Part shown: positions 44,303-52,835 of the stretch, one piece after another
How the letters are laid out: the number at the start of each line of letters is the position of its first letter
Numbering within the stretch: the stretch's first letter is position 1
From: Barnesiella sp. An55
Lineage (GTDB): Bacteria; Bacteroidota; Bacteroidia; Bacteroidales; Barnesiellaceae
DNA: 64,000 nt
Reading direction: 5' to 3'
Assembly (NCBI RefSeq): GCF_002161555.1
Contig: NZ_NFHZ01000004.1
Coordinates: 164,600 to 228,599, forward strand
Notes under the pieces: generated by a model
What the model saw: the letters and a program-made list of their open reading frames with translations, nothing else
What the model was told of the DNA's origin: nothing
The model's database searches: none
Program-made: the position numbers and the translations under genes

Positions 44303-46498
44303 ATGAAGAAAAACTTATTTAAAGGTTTCCTGTGGTCGGCCGCATTGCTTTTGGGTGGTGTGAATATGGCCGTCGCTCAGGAGTATAATCAGCGAATCGC
44401 CATGGAGGGTGTCGAGATGTATGGTATAGTGACCTTCTCGGCAGTCAATCAAATCGACGAGATGACTCCGGGTATGTACAAGTTCGGGTATGACCAACAG
44501 TTCAAACCCGACGATAACGGAGTCTTGTTCAGTCGGTATATTGCAGGTGGCGGTGTATATCACGAAGGTAAAATCTATTGCAACGTATACAACGACGAGG
44601 CCAACCTGTCTACCCAAAAACCGGTGTGGACCATTCTCGATGCCGAAACCTATGAGGTGCTTTACGAGAAAGAGCTGCCCGATAATGGCGTATGTACCAC
44701 CAAATCACTTGCCTATGACATCACCAACGACAAAATCTATGGTATTGTTGTCGATTTTACCGATTCTCATTTGGTCGAAATCGATCCCGCGACCGGCGAT
44801 ATGACCCGGGTAGGCGACAACTTTGATCGCAATCTGCGCTTTAAAACTCTGGTCTCGACAAACAACGGTATGCTTTACAGTATCGTAATCGATTCGGGCG
44901 TATCGAGCCTCTATAAAATCAGGAAGACCGATGGCCTGGCCGTGAAGGTAAGAGACATTACCGCCAAGAACCTGCTCGGCCCGGATGACTATCTGTTTAA
45001 TAGCGGAACCGAACAGGCCATGTTCCTCAACCGCTCTACGGGCAAGGCCTATTGGATACTCGAAAGCAACAGCTACACGCTGGACAGCGAGTATTCGCCC
45101 ATCTTCGAGGTGAACCTCACGAATGCCGAGGCTACCATGGTCTCTTATTTGAGTCGTTGCTATCAAGTGAGCGGCGCTTGGTTCAAAGAACCCAACAACG
45201 GAGCACCGGGCATTATCTCTGATTTTGAATATGTAACCCCCGAAGAGGGGTCGGCAAGCGGCTCTATTCAATTCCGGTTGCCCGAGAACGATTATAGAGG
45301 CAACCCCTTCACCGACTCCAACTTGAAGATAAAGGTTGTCGAGGGCGACAAGGTGCTTGTCGACGCTACGGCTCAAGCCGGCACATTATTCAAGAGCGAG
45401 GAGCTTGCCTTGCTGAACGACAATCACACCGTATCGATTACCTTGTCGAACGAAAAGGGATCAGGGCCTACTATTCAACGGACATTCTATGCCGGCTATG
45501 ACCTGCCTGCTGCTCCTACCAACGTAAAACTCTCTTATGAGGGCCTCACGACCACGCTTACCTGGGAAGCTCCTACCACAGGCGTGAACGGTGCTATTAT
45601 CGACAAAGACAACATTCGTTACAGAGTAATTAAACAAACCGGTTACTACCAGGGTACCAATAGCGTGGTAGCCGAGAATCTTAAAGAGTGCACCTTTACC
45701 GAGACGCACCCCGCCGACATGAATTATTACAGATATTTCGTAGTCTCGACCTATGAGGGCGAAGACGGTGGCTATTCATTCTCCGAAGATCTTGTGCTCG
45801 GCTTGCCTCTCAATCCTCCTTATGGCGGACTGTTCTCCGAACCGAACGATATGTTTAGCTACTATACGCTGATCGATTCGAACGGTGACGGCTACTGCTG
45901 GAATTTCGATAAGAGCATCGGCGCTGCCATGTATATCTATAACGAAACGCAGGCTGCCGATGACTGGCTGATTGCTCCTCCCATCAATTATAAGAAGGGA
46001 GTAAACTATACCTTGCTGTTCAAAGCCTATTCGTCGATGGCCGAATATCCCGAGTCGATGGAGATAACATTCGGCAAAGGCCGCACTCCCGAAGAGCAGA
46101 CCAAGCAGCTGCTCGATATTCCCGAGGTACCCAGTGTCGGCGAAGATAATCCGGTAACCGAATATAAAATACCTATCACGGTCGACGAAGATGGCGTTTA
46201 CTACTATGCGTTCCACGTGACCTCCGAGAAATTCCATGAGTACCTCCGCGTATTCGATATTCGTCTCGATGCACCGTCGGGTATCGAAACCGTGAAGGGC
46301 GAAGACAGCAAGCTCGTGATTACGACAGGAAAGAACAGCGTGAGAGTGGACAATCCCGATGGGCGGGCCGTTGCAATTTACAGCGCCGGCGGTATGCTTG
46401 TCGACTCGTTTACCGAGACGGTTTATGAGCGTTCGCTTTATCCCGGTATCTATATAGTCAAGAGCAATGACTCGGTTCAAAAGATTATTGTTCGGTAA
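44303..46498 (+). CDS. Secreted beta-propeller/Fn3/choice-of-anchor protein with sorting domain
   Basis: This 731-aa protein starts at 44303 (MKKNLFKGFLWSAALLLGG), since the longer frame from 44255 runs through the terminator hairpin. A signal peptide ending NMAVAQ is followed by a beta-propeller-like region (about 30-310) with repeated strands such as KSLAYDITNDKIYGIVVDF, an Fn3-like domain (about 395-490), a cleaved-adhesin-type jelly roll (about 510-660, with DDWLIAPPINYKKG), and a C-terminal sorting domain (AVAIYSAGGMLVDS, PGIYIVKSNDSVQKIIVR). It is likely a surface-exposed binding protein; the ligand is unknown. Confidence 0.8.
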   Translation: MKKNLFKGFLWSAALLLGGVNMAVAQEYNQRIAMEGVEMYGIVTFSAVNQIDEMTPGMYKFGYDQQFKPDDNGVLFSRYIAGGGVYHEGKIYCNVYNDEANLSTQKPVWTILDAETYEVLYEKELPDNGVCTTKSLAYDITNDKIYGIVVDFTDSHLVEIDPATGDMTRVGDNFDRNLRFKTLVSTNNGMLYSIVIDSGVSSLYKIRKTDGLAVKVRDITAKNLLGPDDYLFNSGTEQAMFLNRSTGKAYWILESNSYTLDSEYSPIFEVNLTNAEATMVSYLSRCYQVSGAWFKEPNNGAPGIISDFEYVTPEEGSASGSIQFRLPENDYRGNPFTDSNLKIKVVEGDKVLVDATAQAGTLFKSEELALLNDNHTVSITLSNEKGSGPTIQRTFYAGYDLPAAPTNVKLSYEGLTTTLTWEAPTTGVNGAIIDKDNIRYRVIKQTGYYQGTNSVVAENLKECTFTETHPADMNYYRYFVVSTYEGEDGGYSFSEDLVLGLPLNPPYGGLFSEPNDMFSYYTLIDSNGDGYCWNFDKSIGAAMYIYNETQAADDWLIAPPINYKKGVNYTLLFKAYSSMAEYPESMEITFGKGRTPEEQTKQLLDIPEVPSVGEDNPVTEYKIPITVDEDGVYYYAFHVTSEKFHEYLRVFDIRLDAPSGIETVKGEDSKLVITTGKNSVRVDNPDGRAVAIYSAGGMLVDSFTETVYERSLYPGIYIVKSNDSVQKIIVR

Positions 46499-46517
46499 GT
46501 CTTAATTGCAGATCAAC

Positions 46518-48722
46518 ATGAAGAAACTATTTATAGCGACGCTGCTCGCTATAATGTCACTGTCGGTATGGGGACAATCCAAATTGTCCCCATACACGCG
46601 ACATTATGTCGAGCGTATCCAGAAGGAGAAATTGGCCGAGAGCCGGAAACAGGGCAATGCTCTGCTCCAGAAGAAAATCAACACGCGGGGCCAACTGGTC
46701 ATCCCGGCCTTCATCTACCTGAACGAAGGGTATACCCCCGACATACTCACCCCCTGCGGGGTCGAGGTGCGCTCGGTCATCGGCCAGATACTCACGGCCG
46801 ATATTCCCTTCGAGGCCCTGGACCAGGTAGCCGCTCTCGAGGGAGTGAAATATGTCGAGATGGGAACGCCCGTCAAGCCGAGACTCAACGAGGCCCGCAA
46901 GGATGCCCTCGTCGACGACGTACAAACCGGCGTATCGCTTCCCCAGGAATACCGGGGCAGTGGGGTAGTAGTGGGTGTTGTCGACAACGGCTTCGACTAC
47001 ACGCACCCCAACTTCTACTCCCGCGACAAGAGCGAGTTGCGCATCAAGCGGGTGTGGGATCAGAACGCCTCGGGCACGGCTCCCGAAGGGTTCGGCTATG
47101 GCTGTGAATATACCACTGCCGAAGACATTCTTGCCAAGGGCTGCGACATTACCGAGTCGACACATGGTACCCACGTGACAGGTATCGCTGCCGGAGCCGA
47201 CAGTACCGACGGGAAGGGCCTCTATGGCGTCGCTCCCGATGCCGAGATTGTGTTGGTATCGCTTAATACGACCGAGTTGTACAACGGCGATAATACCTCT
47301 GTGCTCGATGGCGTAAAATATATTTTCGACTATGCCGAGTCGGAGGGCAAACCCTGTGTTGTCAATTTGAGCTTGGGCTCCTATTTGGGCCCGCGCGACG
47401 GTTCCTCCACTTTCGACCAGCTGGCCGACGAGCTGCAGGGCAGCGGCCGCCTGCTGGTAGGCTCGAGCGGCAATAGCGGCGGTTCGAAATACCACGCCAG
47501 CAAAACCTTCGAAGGAAACAAGGTCGACACGCTGGCCACCTTCTTCGACTTCAACTATACCTACGGACAGTATGGAACCGTCGAGGTCTGGTGCGATCCC
47601 GGCATGGAGGTGACCTTCGTGCCCATTACCTACGATCCCGCCGAAAACAAGGTGAAGAAGGCCTACGAACCGGCCCGGTTCAACGCTACCCAGTGCGAAA
47701 ACAAAACGTACAATTTCGATACCAATGTCGACGGCGTGTGGGGTAGTCTGTCGGTCGAGGGCGAAATTAATCCCATCAACGGGAAAACCCACCTCGTTCT
47801 CAGCCCCGACTTCTATTCCATCTCCAACTACGACCGCGGATTCTACATCATCTCTTCGAACCCGGGAACGATAAACCTGTGGACCGATGAGTACACCACT
47901 TTGCTCAGCAGCTTCGACCGTCCCGGGTTTGTCGATGGCAACGACCAGTCGTCCATGGACGAGCTGGGAGGTACCGGCAAACGCATCATCTCGGTAGGGG
48001 CCTACGTCACCCGCGACCACAGCACGCAATACGGCATACCCTATAAGTCGGGCGAAACGCAGGACGCAATCGCTTCGTTTTCGAGCCAGGGGCCCACACC
48101 CGATGGTCGCATGAAACCCGAGATTACGGCTCCGGGCTCTTACATTATCTCCTCGTTGTCGAGCTACTACACGGGTAGCAAAATCAAGTACAGCAGCGTT
48201 ACATGGAACGACAAGAAATATGAGTTCGGCTATATGCAGGGTACCTCGATGGCCTCGCCCTTTGTGACAGGTGTAATGGCTACCTGGTTGCAGGCCTTCC
48301 CCGAAATGACTCCCGAGATAGCCCGTGAGATTTTGCAGAAAACCTCCCGTCAGGACGATTTTACCGGCACAATCGATGGTGGGTCCAATCTTTGGGGCTA
48401 TGGTAAAATCGATGCTTATGCAGGTATCAAAGAGTGTATCCGTTACGAAAGCGGCATTGAGCCGAGTCTGGCCGACAACCGCTCGCATCTGGTAGTCAAC
48501 GATGGCAACTGTGTGCGGGTGCTCTTCGGTTATGACGACAGTCAGGTAGCCTTGCAACTGTATAACCTGCAAGGCGCCTGTGTCGCTACCCGTGCCATCG
48601 GCAAGGTTGCTGCCGGCGAAGAGCTTGCACTCCCCCTCGACCAGGCTGCTGCCGGGATATACCTGCTGCAACTCTCGGGCGACAACACCCCCTCAATAGT
48701 CAAAAAGATTATCGTTCAATAA
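46518..48722 (+). CDS. Secreted S8 (subtilisin-like) serine protease
   Basis: This 734-aa protein starts at 46518 (MKKLFIATLLAIMSLSVWG), a signal peptide. A propeptide-like region (about 20-120) precedes the S8 domain: catalytic Asp in GVVDNGFDYTHPNF near 160, His in STHGTHVTGIAAG near 220, and Ser in GTSMASPFVTGVMATW near 580. A beta insert of about 150 residues lies between His and Ser. The C-terminal ~75 residues (ALQLYNLQGACVA, GIYLLQLSGDN, VKKIIVQ) form a type IX-like sorting domain. It probably cleaves extracellular or host proteins and may process the neighbouring surface proteins. It lies 19 nt after the previous gene. Confidence 0.92.
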   Translation: MKKLFIATLLAIMSLSVWGQSKLSPYTRHYVERIQKEKLAESRKQGNALLQKKINTRGQLVIPAFIYLNEGYTPDILTPCGVEVRSVIGQILTADIPFEALDQVAALEGVKYVEMGTPVKPRLNEARKDALVDDVQTGVSLPQEYRGSGVVVGVVDNGFDYTHPNFYSRDKSELRIKRVWDQNASGTAPEGFGYGCEYTTAEDILAKGCDITESTHGTHVTGIAAGADSTDGKGLYGVAPDAEIVLVSLNTTELYNGDNTSVLDGVKYIFDYAESEGKPCVVNLSLGSYLGPRDGSSTFDQLADELQGSGRLLVGSSGNSGGSKYHASKTFEGNKVDTLATFFDFNYTYGQYGTVEVWCDPGMEVTFVPITYDPAENKVKKAYEPARFNATQCENKTYNFDTNVDGVWGSLSVEGEINPINGKTHLVLSPDFYSISNYDRGFYIISSNPGTINLWTDEYTTLLSSFDRPGFVDGNDQSSMDELGGTGKRIISVGAYVTRDHSTQYGIPYKSGETQDAIASFSSQGPTPDGRMKPEITAPGSYIISSLSSYYTGSKIKYSSVTWNDKKYEFGYMQGTSMASPFVTGVMATWLQAFPEMTPEIAREILQKTSRQDDFTGTIDGGSNLWGYGKIDAYAGIKECIRYESGIEPSLADNRSHLVVNDGNCVRVLFGYDDSQVALQLYNLQGACVATRAIGKVAAGEELALPLDQAAAGIYLLQLSGDNTPSIVKKIIVQ

Positions 48723-48737
48723 ATAAGAAAACAAACA

Positions 48738-49883
48738 ATGTTAAAGCAATTTTTACTGGCCACGGCAGTGGCTGCCGCAGCTTCGGTTTGCGCGCAAGAA
48801 ACTACGACAATCCCCACGCTAAGTGAAATGGCTGGCGATTTCATCGTTTTAAATTCACAATCCTATAATGGCGTGAAAAGCCTCGCGTCGATGAAGCCGT
48901 TCACCATCGAGCCGGCTGACAACGACTCGATTACACTCAGCGGATTTTATATGAGAAACTGCCTCGATTTCAAAGCCGAGTATAGCGAGACGACCGGCAA
49001 GATAAGTATCCCCGCCGGGACCCCTGTGTTCGATTACTGTGGATCCTATTTGATTTATCTCTATCCCTGGAATACCGAGGACGAAGAGGTAATCATGCGC
49101 CCCATCGAATACAAATATATCGGCAACAACGTTTGGGAGTGTAATTCCGATTTGATGCTCGTGGCCATACAAGGAGAAGAAATGCAAATGTCCGTTTTCT
49201 CCAGCGGCTCGCGCATTGCTCGTTGCAATGGGACTACCAACAATACCTCATATGTAGGAACAGCCGATGAACAGGACGAGTATATCGAATCACGTCCTTC
49301 CTACGTCACCATCTCGGGCAATAACATCGATATTTACAACATTTTGCAGGCCGACCAGTATGGCTATGGCGTGCACCTGAGCGGAACCATCGATCGCACA
49401 GCCGGTAAAGTGTGGTTTGGCTATACTCTCACCGGGCAGGCCAATGATGGGAATTACCGTATCCTCACTGGCTGCGAGTATGACGAAGATACCAATATGC
49501 CCACCAAAGTAGCCTATTCCGGAACCAATAACTATGGCAAGGTGCGTGCCTCGATCGACCTCGAAAAAGGCGAAATCGCCATCGACCCCATGGCTATTTG
49601 GGTAGCCGAATATAGCGAGAGCGGCATCATGGTCGATGAGAATCAGTTCTACGAGTTTGTCAAAACGGTAAACGTGACTTACGACGTCTCCAAGACCGAC
49701 ATCTCGGCTATCGAGGCTCCCTCCATGACTAATGTCGAAAAAGAGGTTTCGCACATCGACTACTATGCCATCGATGGTCGCAAACTTGCCGAGCCGCAAG
49801 AGGGAAGCCTCGTCATCAAAGTCACCGTCTATACCGACGGCACTCGCAAAGCCGACAAGATTGTTTACTTGAGAAACCGATAA
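48738..49883 (+). CDS. Secreted protein of unknown function with C-terminal sorting-like end
   Basis: This 381-aa protein has a signal peptide (LLATAVAAAASVCAQ). Its body is predicted all-beta from alternating strands (ITLSGFYMRNCLDFKAEY; VWFGYTLTG), and I do not recognise a domain. The C-terminus (IDYYAIDGRKLAEPQEGSLVIK, then KADKIVYL) resembles the short sorting domains seen on Bacteroidales secreted proteins. It lies 15 nt after the subtilisin gene, so it may be an inhibitor, substrate or partner of it; this is inference. A strong terminator follows. Confidence 0.75.
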   Translation: MLKQFLLATAVAAAASVCAQETTTIPTLSEMAGDFIVLNSQSYNGVKSLASMKPFTIEPADNDSITLSGFYMRNCLDFKAEYSETTGKISIPAGTPVFDYCGSYLIYLYPWNTEDEEVIMRPIEYKYIGNNVWECNSDLMLVAIQGEEMQMSVFSSGSRIARCNGTTNNTSYVGTADEQDEYIESRPSYVTISGNNIDIYNILQADQYGYGVHLSGTIDRTAGKVWFGYTLTGQANDGNYRILTGCEYDEDTNMPTKVAYSGTNNYGKVRASIDLEKGEIAIDPMAIWVAEYSESGIMVDENQFYEFVKTVNVTYDVSKTDISAIEAPSMTNVEKEVSHIDYYAIDGRKLAEPQEGSLVIKVTVYTDGTRKADKIVYLRNR

Positions 49884-49908
49884 TACATCGTTTTTTCCCG
49901 GATATGGC

Positions 49909-49938
49909 AGCGGGGCACCCAAGATTGGGTGCCCCGCT
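49909..49938. terminator. Bidirectional terminator between convergent genes
   Basis: AGCGGGGCACCC pairs perfectly with GGGTGCCCCGCT across a 6-nt loop, between convergent stops at 49883 and 49972. Confidence 0.75.
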
Positions 49939-49971
49939 CTGTTGTTATGCCATACTGTTATGCCAAAAGGC

Positions 49972-50571
49972 TTATGGTTCATTCTTCAACTCCAGCAACT
50001 TTACAACCAGCGGCACGTAGTAGCGCAGCACCTCGTCGGGGGTAGGGGTGTGGGCCCCGGGAAAGTGGAAGGCGTGGGTGTAGTGCTCGAGGAAGAGGGG
50101 CTCGTAGTGGGCCAGGGTGTCGCTCTCGCCGAAGATGCCCCAAATGCGGTCGCGGGTCGCAAGGGTGCAATAGTCCCACTGGTGCTGTTGCAGGCTGGCG
50201 AATTCGTCGATGAGGGGTTGGTCAATGACAAAGTGCTGGCGGTCGTCGGCCCGGGGGGCCTTGTATTCGTGGGGCCCGAGGCGCGGGGTGAGGAAGCGGG
50301 TCATCTCGAAATGGGGATTGCCCAGCAGGGCCGGGAGTACCAGGCGAGAGGCTGCTATCTGGGCCAGGAAGGCGCCATTGCTGTTGCCTACGATGACCGC
50401 AGGATGTTCCTGCCGGCACACCTGCTCGATGAGGACGAGCGCTTCACGAGGATGTAGCGGCAGATCGGGCGATATGACTTGTGCTCGTCCTGCGAGTCCT
50501 TGTGTCAAGGCTTGGGCGGTGGCATAGGTACCCGAGGCGAAGAACCCGTGTAGAAAGAGAACCTTTTGCAT
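49972..50571 (-). CDS. YqiA-type alpha/beta-hydrolase (esterase)
   Basis: This 199-aa cytoplasmic protein is a small alpha/beta-hydrolase like YqiA/UPF0227. It opens with VLFLHGFFASGTYATAQ (oxyanion-hole HG), has the nucleophile Ser in IVGNSNGAFLAQIAA near 63 (GNSNGA instead of the usual GxSxGG), a Asp in the GIFGESDTLAHYE segment near 150, and a late His in FPGAHTPTPDEVL near 175. The catalytic triad is thus complete. It probably hydrolyses a small ester or thioester. It sits 27 nt after the glutaredoxin-like gene on the same strand. Confidence 0.85.
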   Translation of the reverse strand: MQKVLFLHGFFASGTYATAQALTQGLAGRAQVISPDLPLHPREALVLIEQVCRQEHPAVIVGNSNGAFLAQIAASRLVLPALLGNPHFEMTRFLTPRLGPHEYKAPRADDRQHFVIDQPLIDEFASLQQHQWDYCTLATRDRIWGIFGESDTLAHYEPLFLEHYTHAFHFPGAHTPTPDEVLRYYVPLVVKLLELKNEP

Positions 50572-50598
50572 AGTCGATGATGGTAAAAGTTGGTAGTT

Positions 50599-50898
50599 TC
50601 AGCAGCCGCTACCGTCGAGGTTGCAAGCCGCACCGTCGGCCGTGGGGCGTGAGTGCAGGCCGGCCTCTTCGGCGACAAGTGTCACCGTGCCGTCGTCGAG
50701 TACAAAGCAGGGAATACCTATGGCTCCCACACGTTTGGCTCCGTCGAAAGCGGGGTGGGTGTCGCGAAGCCGCAGAAAGGCTTTGAGGTTTTTCACGTGT
50801 TGCCCGATGTCGATGATTTCGTAGCGGCTGTCGCCTTTGACCTGAGCCTCGACAAAGGTACAGTCGGGGCAGGTGCTCATGCCATATATCTTTATCAT
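50599..50898 (-). CDS. Glutaredoxin-related small thiol protein
   Basis: This 99-aa protein has a thioredoxin-fold start, MIKIYGMSTCPDCTFVEAQV, with a CPDC redox motif at residues 10-13, and the cis-Pro loop GIPCFVLDDG. This resembles glutaredoxin-related proteins found in Bacteroidales and Clostridia. The C-terminus is extended and ends in CNLDGSGC, adding two more cysteines. It likely reduces disulfides or protects against oxidative stress. It shares an operon with the YqiA-like gene. Confidence 0.82.
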   Translation of the reverse strand: MIKIYGMSTCPDCTFVEAQVKGDSRYEIIDIGQHVKNLKAFLRLRDTHPAFDGAKRVGAIGIPCFVLDDGTVTLVAEEAGLHSRPTADGAACNLDGSGC

Positions 50899-50926
50899 AA
50901 TGGTCTGTTTCGATTGGTTACAAAGA

Positions 50927-50934
50927 CAAAGGTA
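50927..50934 (-). promoter_or_regulatory. -7 element of the glutaredoxin-like gene
   Basis: The minus strand reads TACCTTTG 29 nt before the start codon at 50898. No -33 TTTG at standard spacing. Confidence 0.45.
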
Positions 50935-51023
50935 ATAAATAGACCAGATATGCCGGTGCGGCTGAACCGTAAAAATGAGGCTGTGCGAATGAATGGGTGG
51001 CTTGAAGTCGGGGCAAGCGGTGA

Positions 51024-51692
51024 TTACTTGAGCAAAGCGTTATATACCGACTCCGACTCGTTGGGCAAGATTTTCCTGAACTGGTCGAGCATGCGTTCGT
51101 GCGACTCTTGCGGAGTGCAGTGGGGGTGACAGGCCTCCCGGCCGAAGAGCGACTCGGGGGTGGAGAGCAGAGCCCAGCCCCACCCATATTCCCGCCCGTG
51201 GCGGTCGTGGGGATAGATGAAATCTTCGATTACCAGGTAACTGCCCATCTCGAGGCGGGTGAGGTAGGCATCGAACCGGCTGCGCATCTTGGGCCCCGTG
51301 AAACCGCATGCCGCACGCAACTCACGGGTGATGAGGCTCCCTTCGCTCTTCAGGGTAGCGAGAATACTGTCGGCTATGCTCCCCTCCTCGAGCCGGGGAT
51401 AGACACTGCGCCGATAATTACAGAAGTGGGGCCACCACTCGCGACTGATAAATGCTACCTTGCCGTCGAAAAATTTGCCATAGGCACAACCACTTTCTTG
51501 CAGAATAGCGCTTTTCCACGACCAAAGCGGCCACTCCCATCCGCCATCGGGTAGCTGGGTATATTGGCAATCTTCATCGACCATCTCCTCGGCCGACCAC
51601 CCTTCGACTCCCATATGCAGCAGGGGCAGGAAGCCCACCTGATTGATGTAGTCGATGAGCTCGGAACAAGAGTGCAGAATCTGTTTTTCCAT
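51024..51692 (-). CDS. AlkZ-related winged-helix protein
   Basis: This 222-aa protein resembles the AlkZ-related/YcaQ-like group of HTH DNA-binding proteins. Supporting stretches are CELIDYINQVGFLPLL at the N-terminus, the WPLWSWKSAILQESGCAYGKFF segment near 75-96 and the winged-helix part LITRELRAACGF near 138. The QxQ/QxD catalytic motif of full-length AlkZ DNA glycosylases is not seen, and the protein is about half their length, so glycosylase activity is doubtful. It stands alone between the glutaredoxin and flavodoxin genes. Confidence 0.7.
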   Translation of the reverse strand: MEKQILHSCSELIDYINQVGFLPLLHMGVEGWSAEEMVDEDCQYTQLPDGGWEWPLWSWKSAILQESGCAYGKFFDGKVAFISREWWPHFCNYRRSVYPRLEEGSIADSILATLKSEGSLITRELRAACGFTGPKMRSRFDAYLTRLEMGSYLVIEDFIYPHDRHGREYGWGWALLSTPESLFGREACHPHCTPQESHERMLDQFRKILPNESESVYNALLK

Positions 51693-51765
51693 TTTTTAGA
51701 ACCTTAGCCAATACTCCTTGGTAACCATGCCTGGGACAATAGCTACCGTGCTGTTGTCGAGTGCT

Positions 51766-51793
51766 AAACCGGGGGAAATATCTCCCCCGGTTT
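51766..51793. terminator. Hairpin after the flavodoxin gene
   Basis: AAACCGGGGGA (51766-51776) pairs perfectly with TCCCCCGGTTT (51783-51793). It lies 115 bp past the flavodoxin stop and 75 bp before the AlkZ-related start. Confidence 0.6.
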
Positions 51794-51907
51794 CACGCTC
51801 GTTGTACCATATGCAAAAATAAGAAAAGGAGAGCGCCGAGGCAAACAAAAATAAAATTTTCAGGGGTGACTCGGCTAAACGGCATTCCACTTTCGCCCCT
51901 GGGTCGT

Positions 51908-52588
51908 TTAGTACCCGATAGAGGTCAGCCACTCGGCAATCATCGAGTGACAGTTGGCCGTCTGCGAAGAGCGAATCCAGAGGCTGGAGGAGAAGAATTT
52001 CCCATTGGGGATGAGGCGTTGGGCATCGGCCTCCACCCCGCTTATTCCGCTGCTGGCGCTCGATACAATCAGTCCTATGCGTTTGCCCGCCATCTGAGGC
52101 CCGTAGTTGAACAGGAAGGTTTGCAACGGGGCTGCCATATTGCTCCACCAGAGCGGAGCCCCCACGATAATCGTGTCGTACTCCTCGAGATTCACCTCCA
52201 CCGGGTCGATAGCCGGGTAGGAAGAGGCATCGTTGGGATTTTCGCGGATGGCTGCAATGAGGTCACTGCCTATGGCATAGTTGTTGGCCGCATAGTCGAT
52301 ACCTTTTTCGGCCGGTTCTACCCGTATGACATCGGCCTCGATTTGCGATTGCAGGTCGGTCACGATTGTGTGCGTGTGGTTGGTAAAGCTGTAATAGACA
52401 ATCAAGGTGCGTCGTGATGGAGCGGAAGGGGTGTCGCCCTCATCGTCGTCGCTGTCGTCGGTAGTGCCGTTGCTGTCGTTGCCGGTATTTGCCGTTTGTG
52501 AATTGTTTGCAGCAGGCTCTTCACCCTTGCAGGCCGAGGTGCTACAGGTCAGCGAAGCTAATAGAAAATAAAAAAGAACTCTTTTCAT
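51908..52588 (-). CDS. Flavodoxin-fold lipoprotein
   Basis: About 226 aa. The start at 52588 (MKRVLFYFLLASLTCSTSAC) gives a lipoprotein signal; a longer in-frame start at 52639 adds 17 unlikely residues. A low-complexity Asn/Asp/Ser linker (about 27-55) precedes a flavodoxin-4-type domain: the FMN phosphate loop is YYSFTNHTHTIV, followed by EYDTIIVGAPLWWSNMAAP and GKRIGLIVSSASSG. It probably binds FMN and works in the periplasm or envelope in electron transfer. Exported flavodoxins are common in Bacteroidales but their partners are unknown. Confidence 0.88.
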   Translation of the reverse strand: MKRVLFYFLLASLTCSTSACKGEEPAANNSQTANTGNDSNGTTDDSDDDEGDTPSAPSRRTLIVYYSFTNHTHTIVTDLQSQIEADVIRVEPAEKGIDYAANNYAIGSDLIAAIRENPNDASSYPAIDPVEVNLEEYDTIIVGAPLWWSNMAAPLQTFLFNYGPQMAGKRIGLIVSSASSGISGVEADAQRLIPNGKFFSSSLWIRSSQTANCHSMIAEWLTSIGY

Positions 52589-52666
52589 AGGTCGAATTAT
52601 TGGGGTGTGATACATAACGATTCGGGACAGATAGCCCAATGGATATTAAGTCTCGAATTTCAATTA

Positions 52667-52674
52667 CAAAAATA
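52667..52674 (-). promoter_or_regulatory. -7 element of the flavodoxin gene
   Basis: The minus strand reads TATTTTTG about 80 nt before the chosen start. No -33 partner was clear. Confidence 0.35.
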
Positions 52675-52771
52675 GGGGAGAATGGAGCGAAAGAGTTTAT
52701 TCAGAAGCCCAATTAGTTTTGCTTATCGGCTCATTCTGAAGAACGCATGGCGCCTGTGGCAGACAACAAAA

Positions 52772-52803
52772 GTCGGTAGATTCTTCAAAGAATCTACCGA
52801 CTC
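52772..52803 (-). terminator. Terminator of the Ig-like protein gene
   Basis: AGTCGGTAGATTC pairs perfectly (13 bp) with GAATCTACCGACT, and the minus strand continues TTTTGTTG. Confidence 0.8.
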
Positions 52804-52835
52804 ACTGGGAAACAGTAATGGTTACATGTAAATGT

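Noticed and set aside
46557..48671. 704-aa minus-strand frame opposite the subtilisin gene
   Set aside because: The subtilisin frame carries the full catalytic triad; the other is a shadow in GC-rich DNA.
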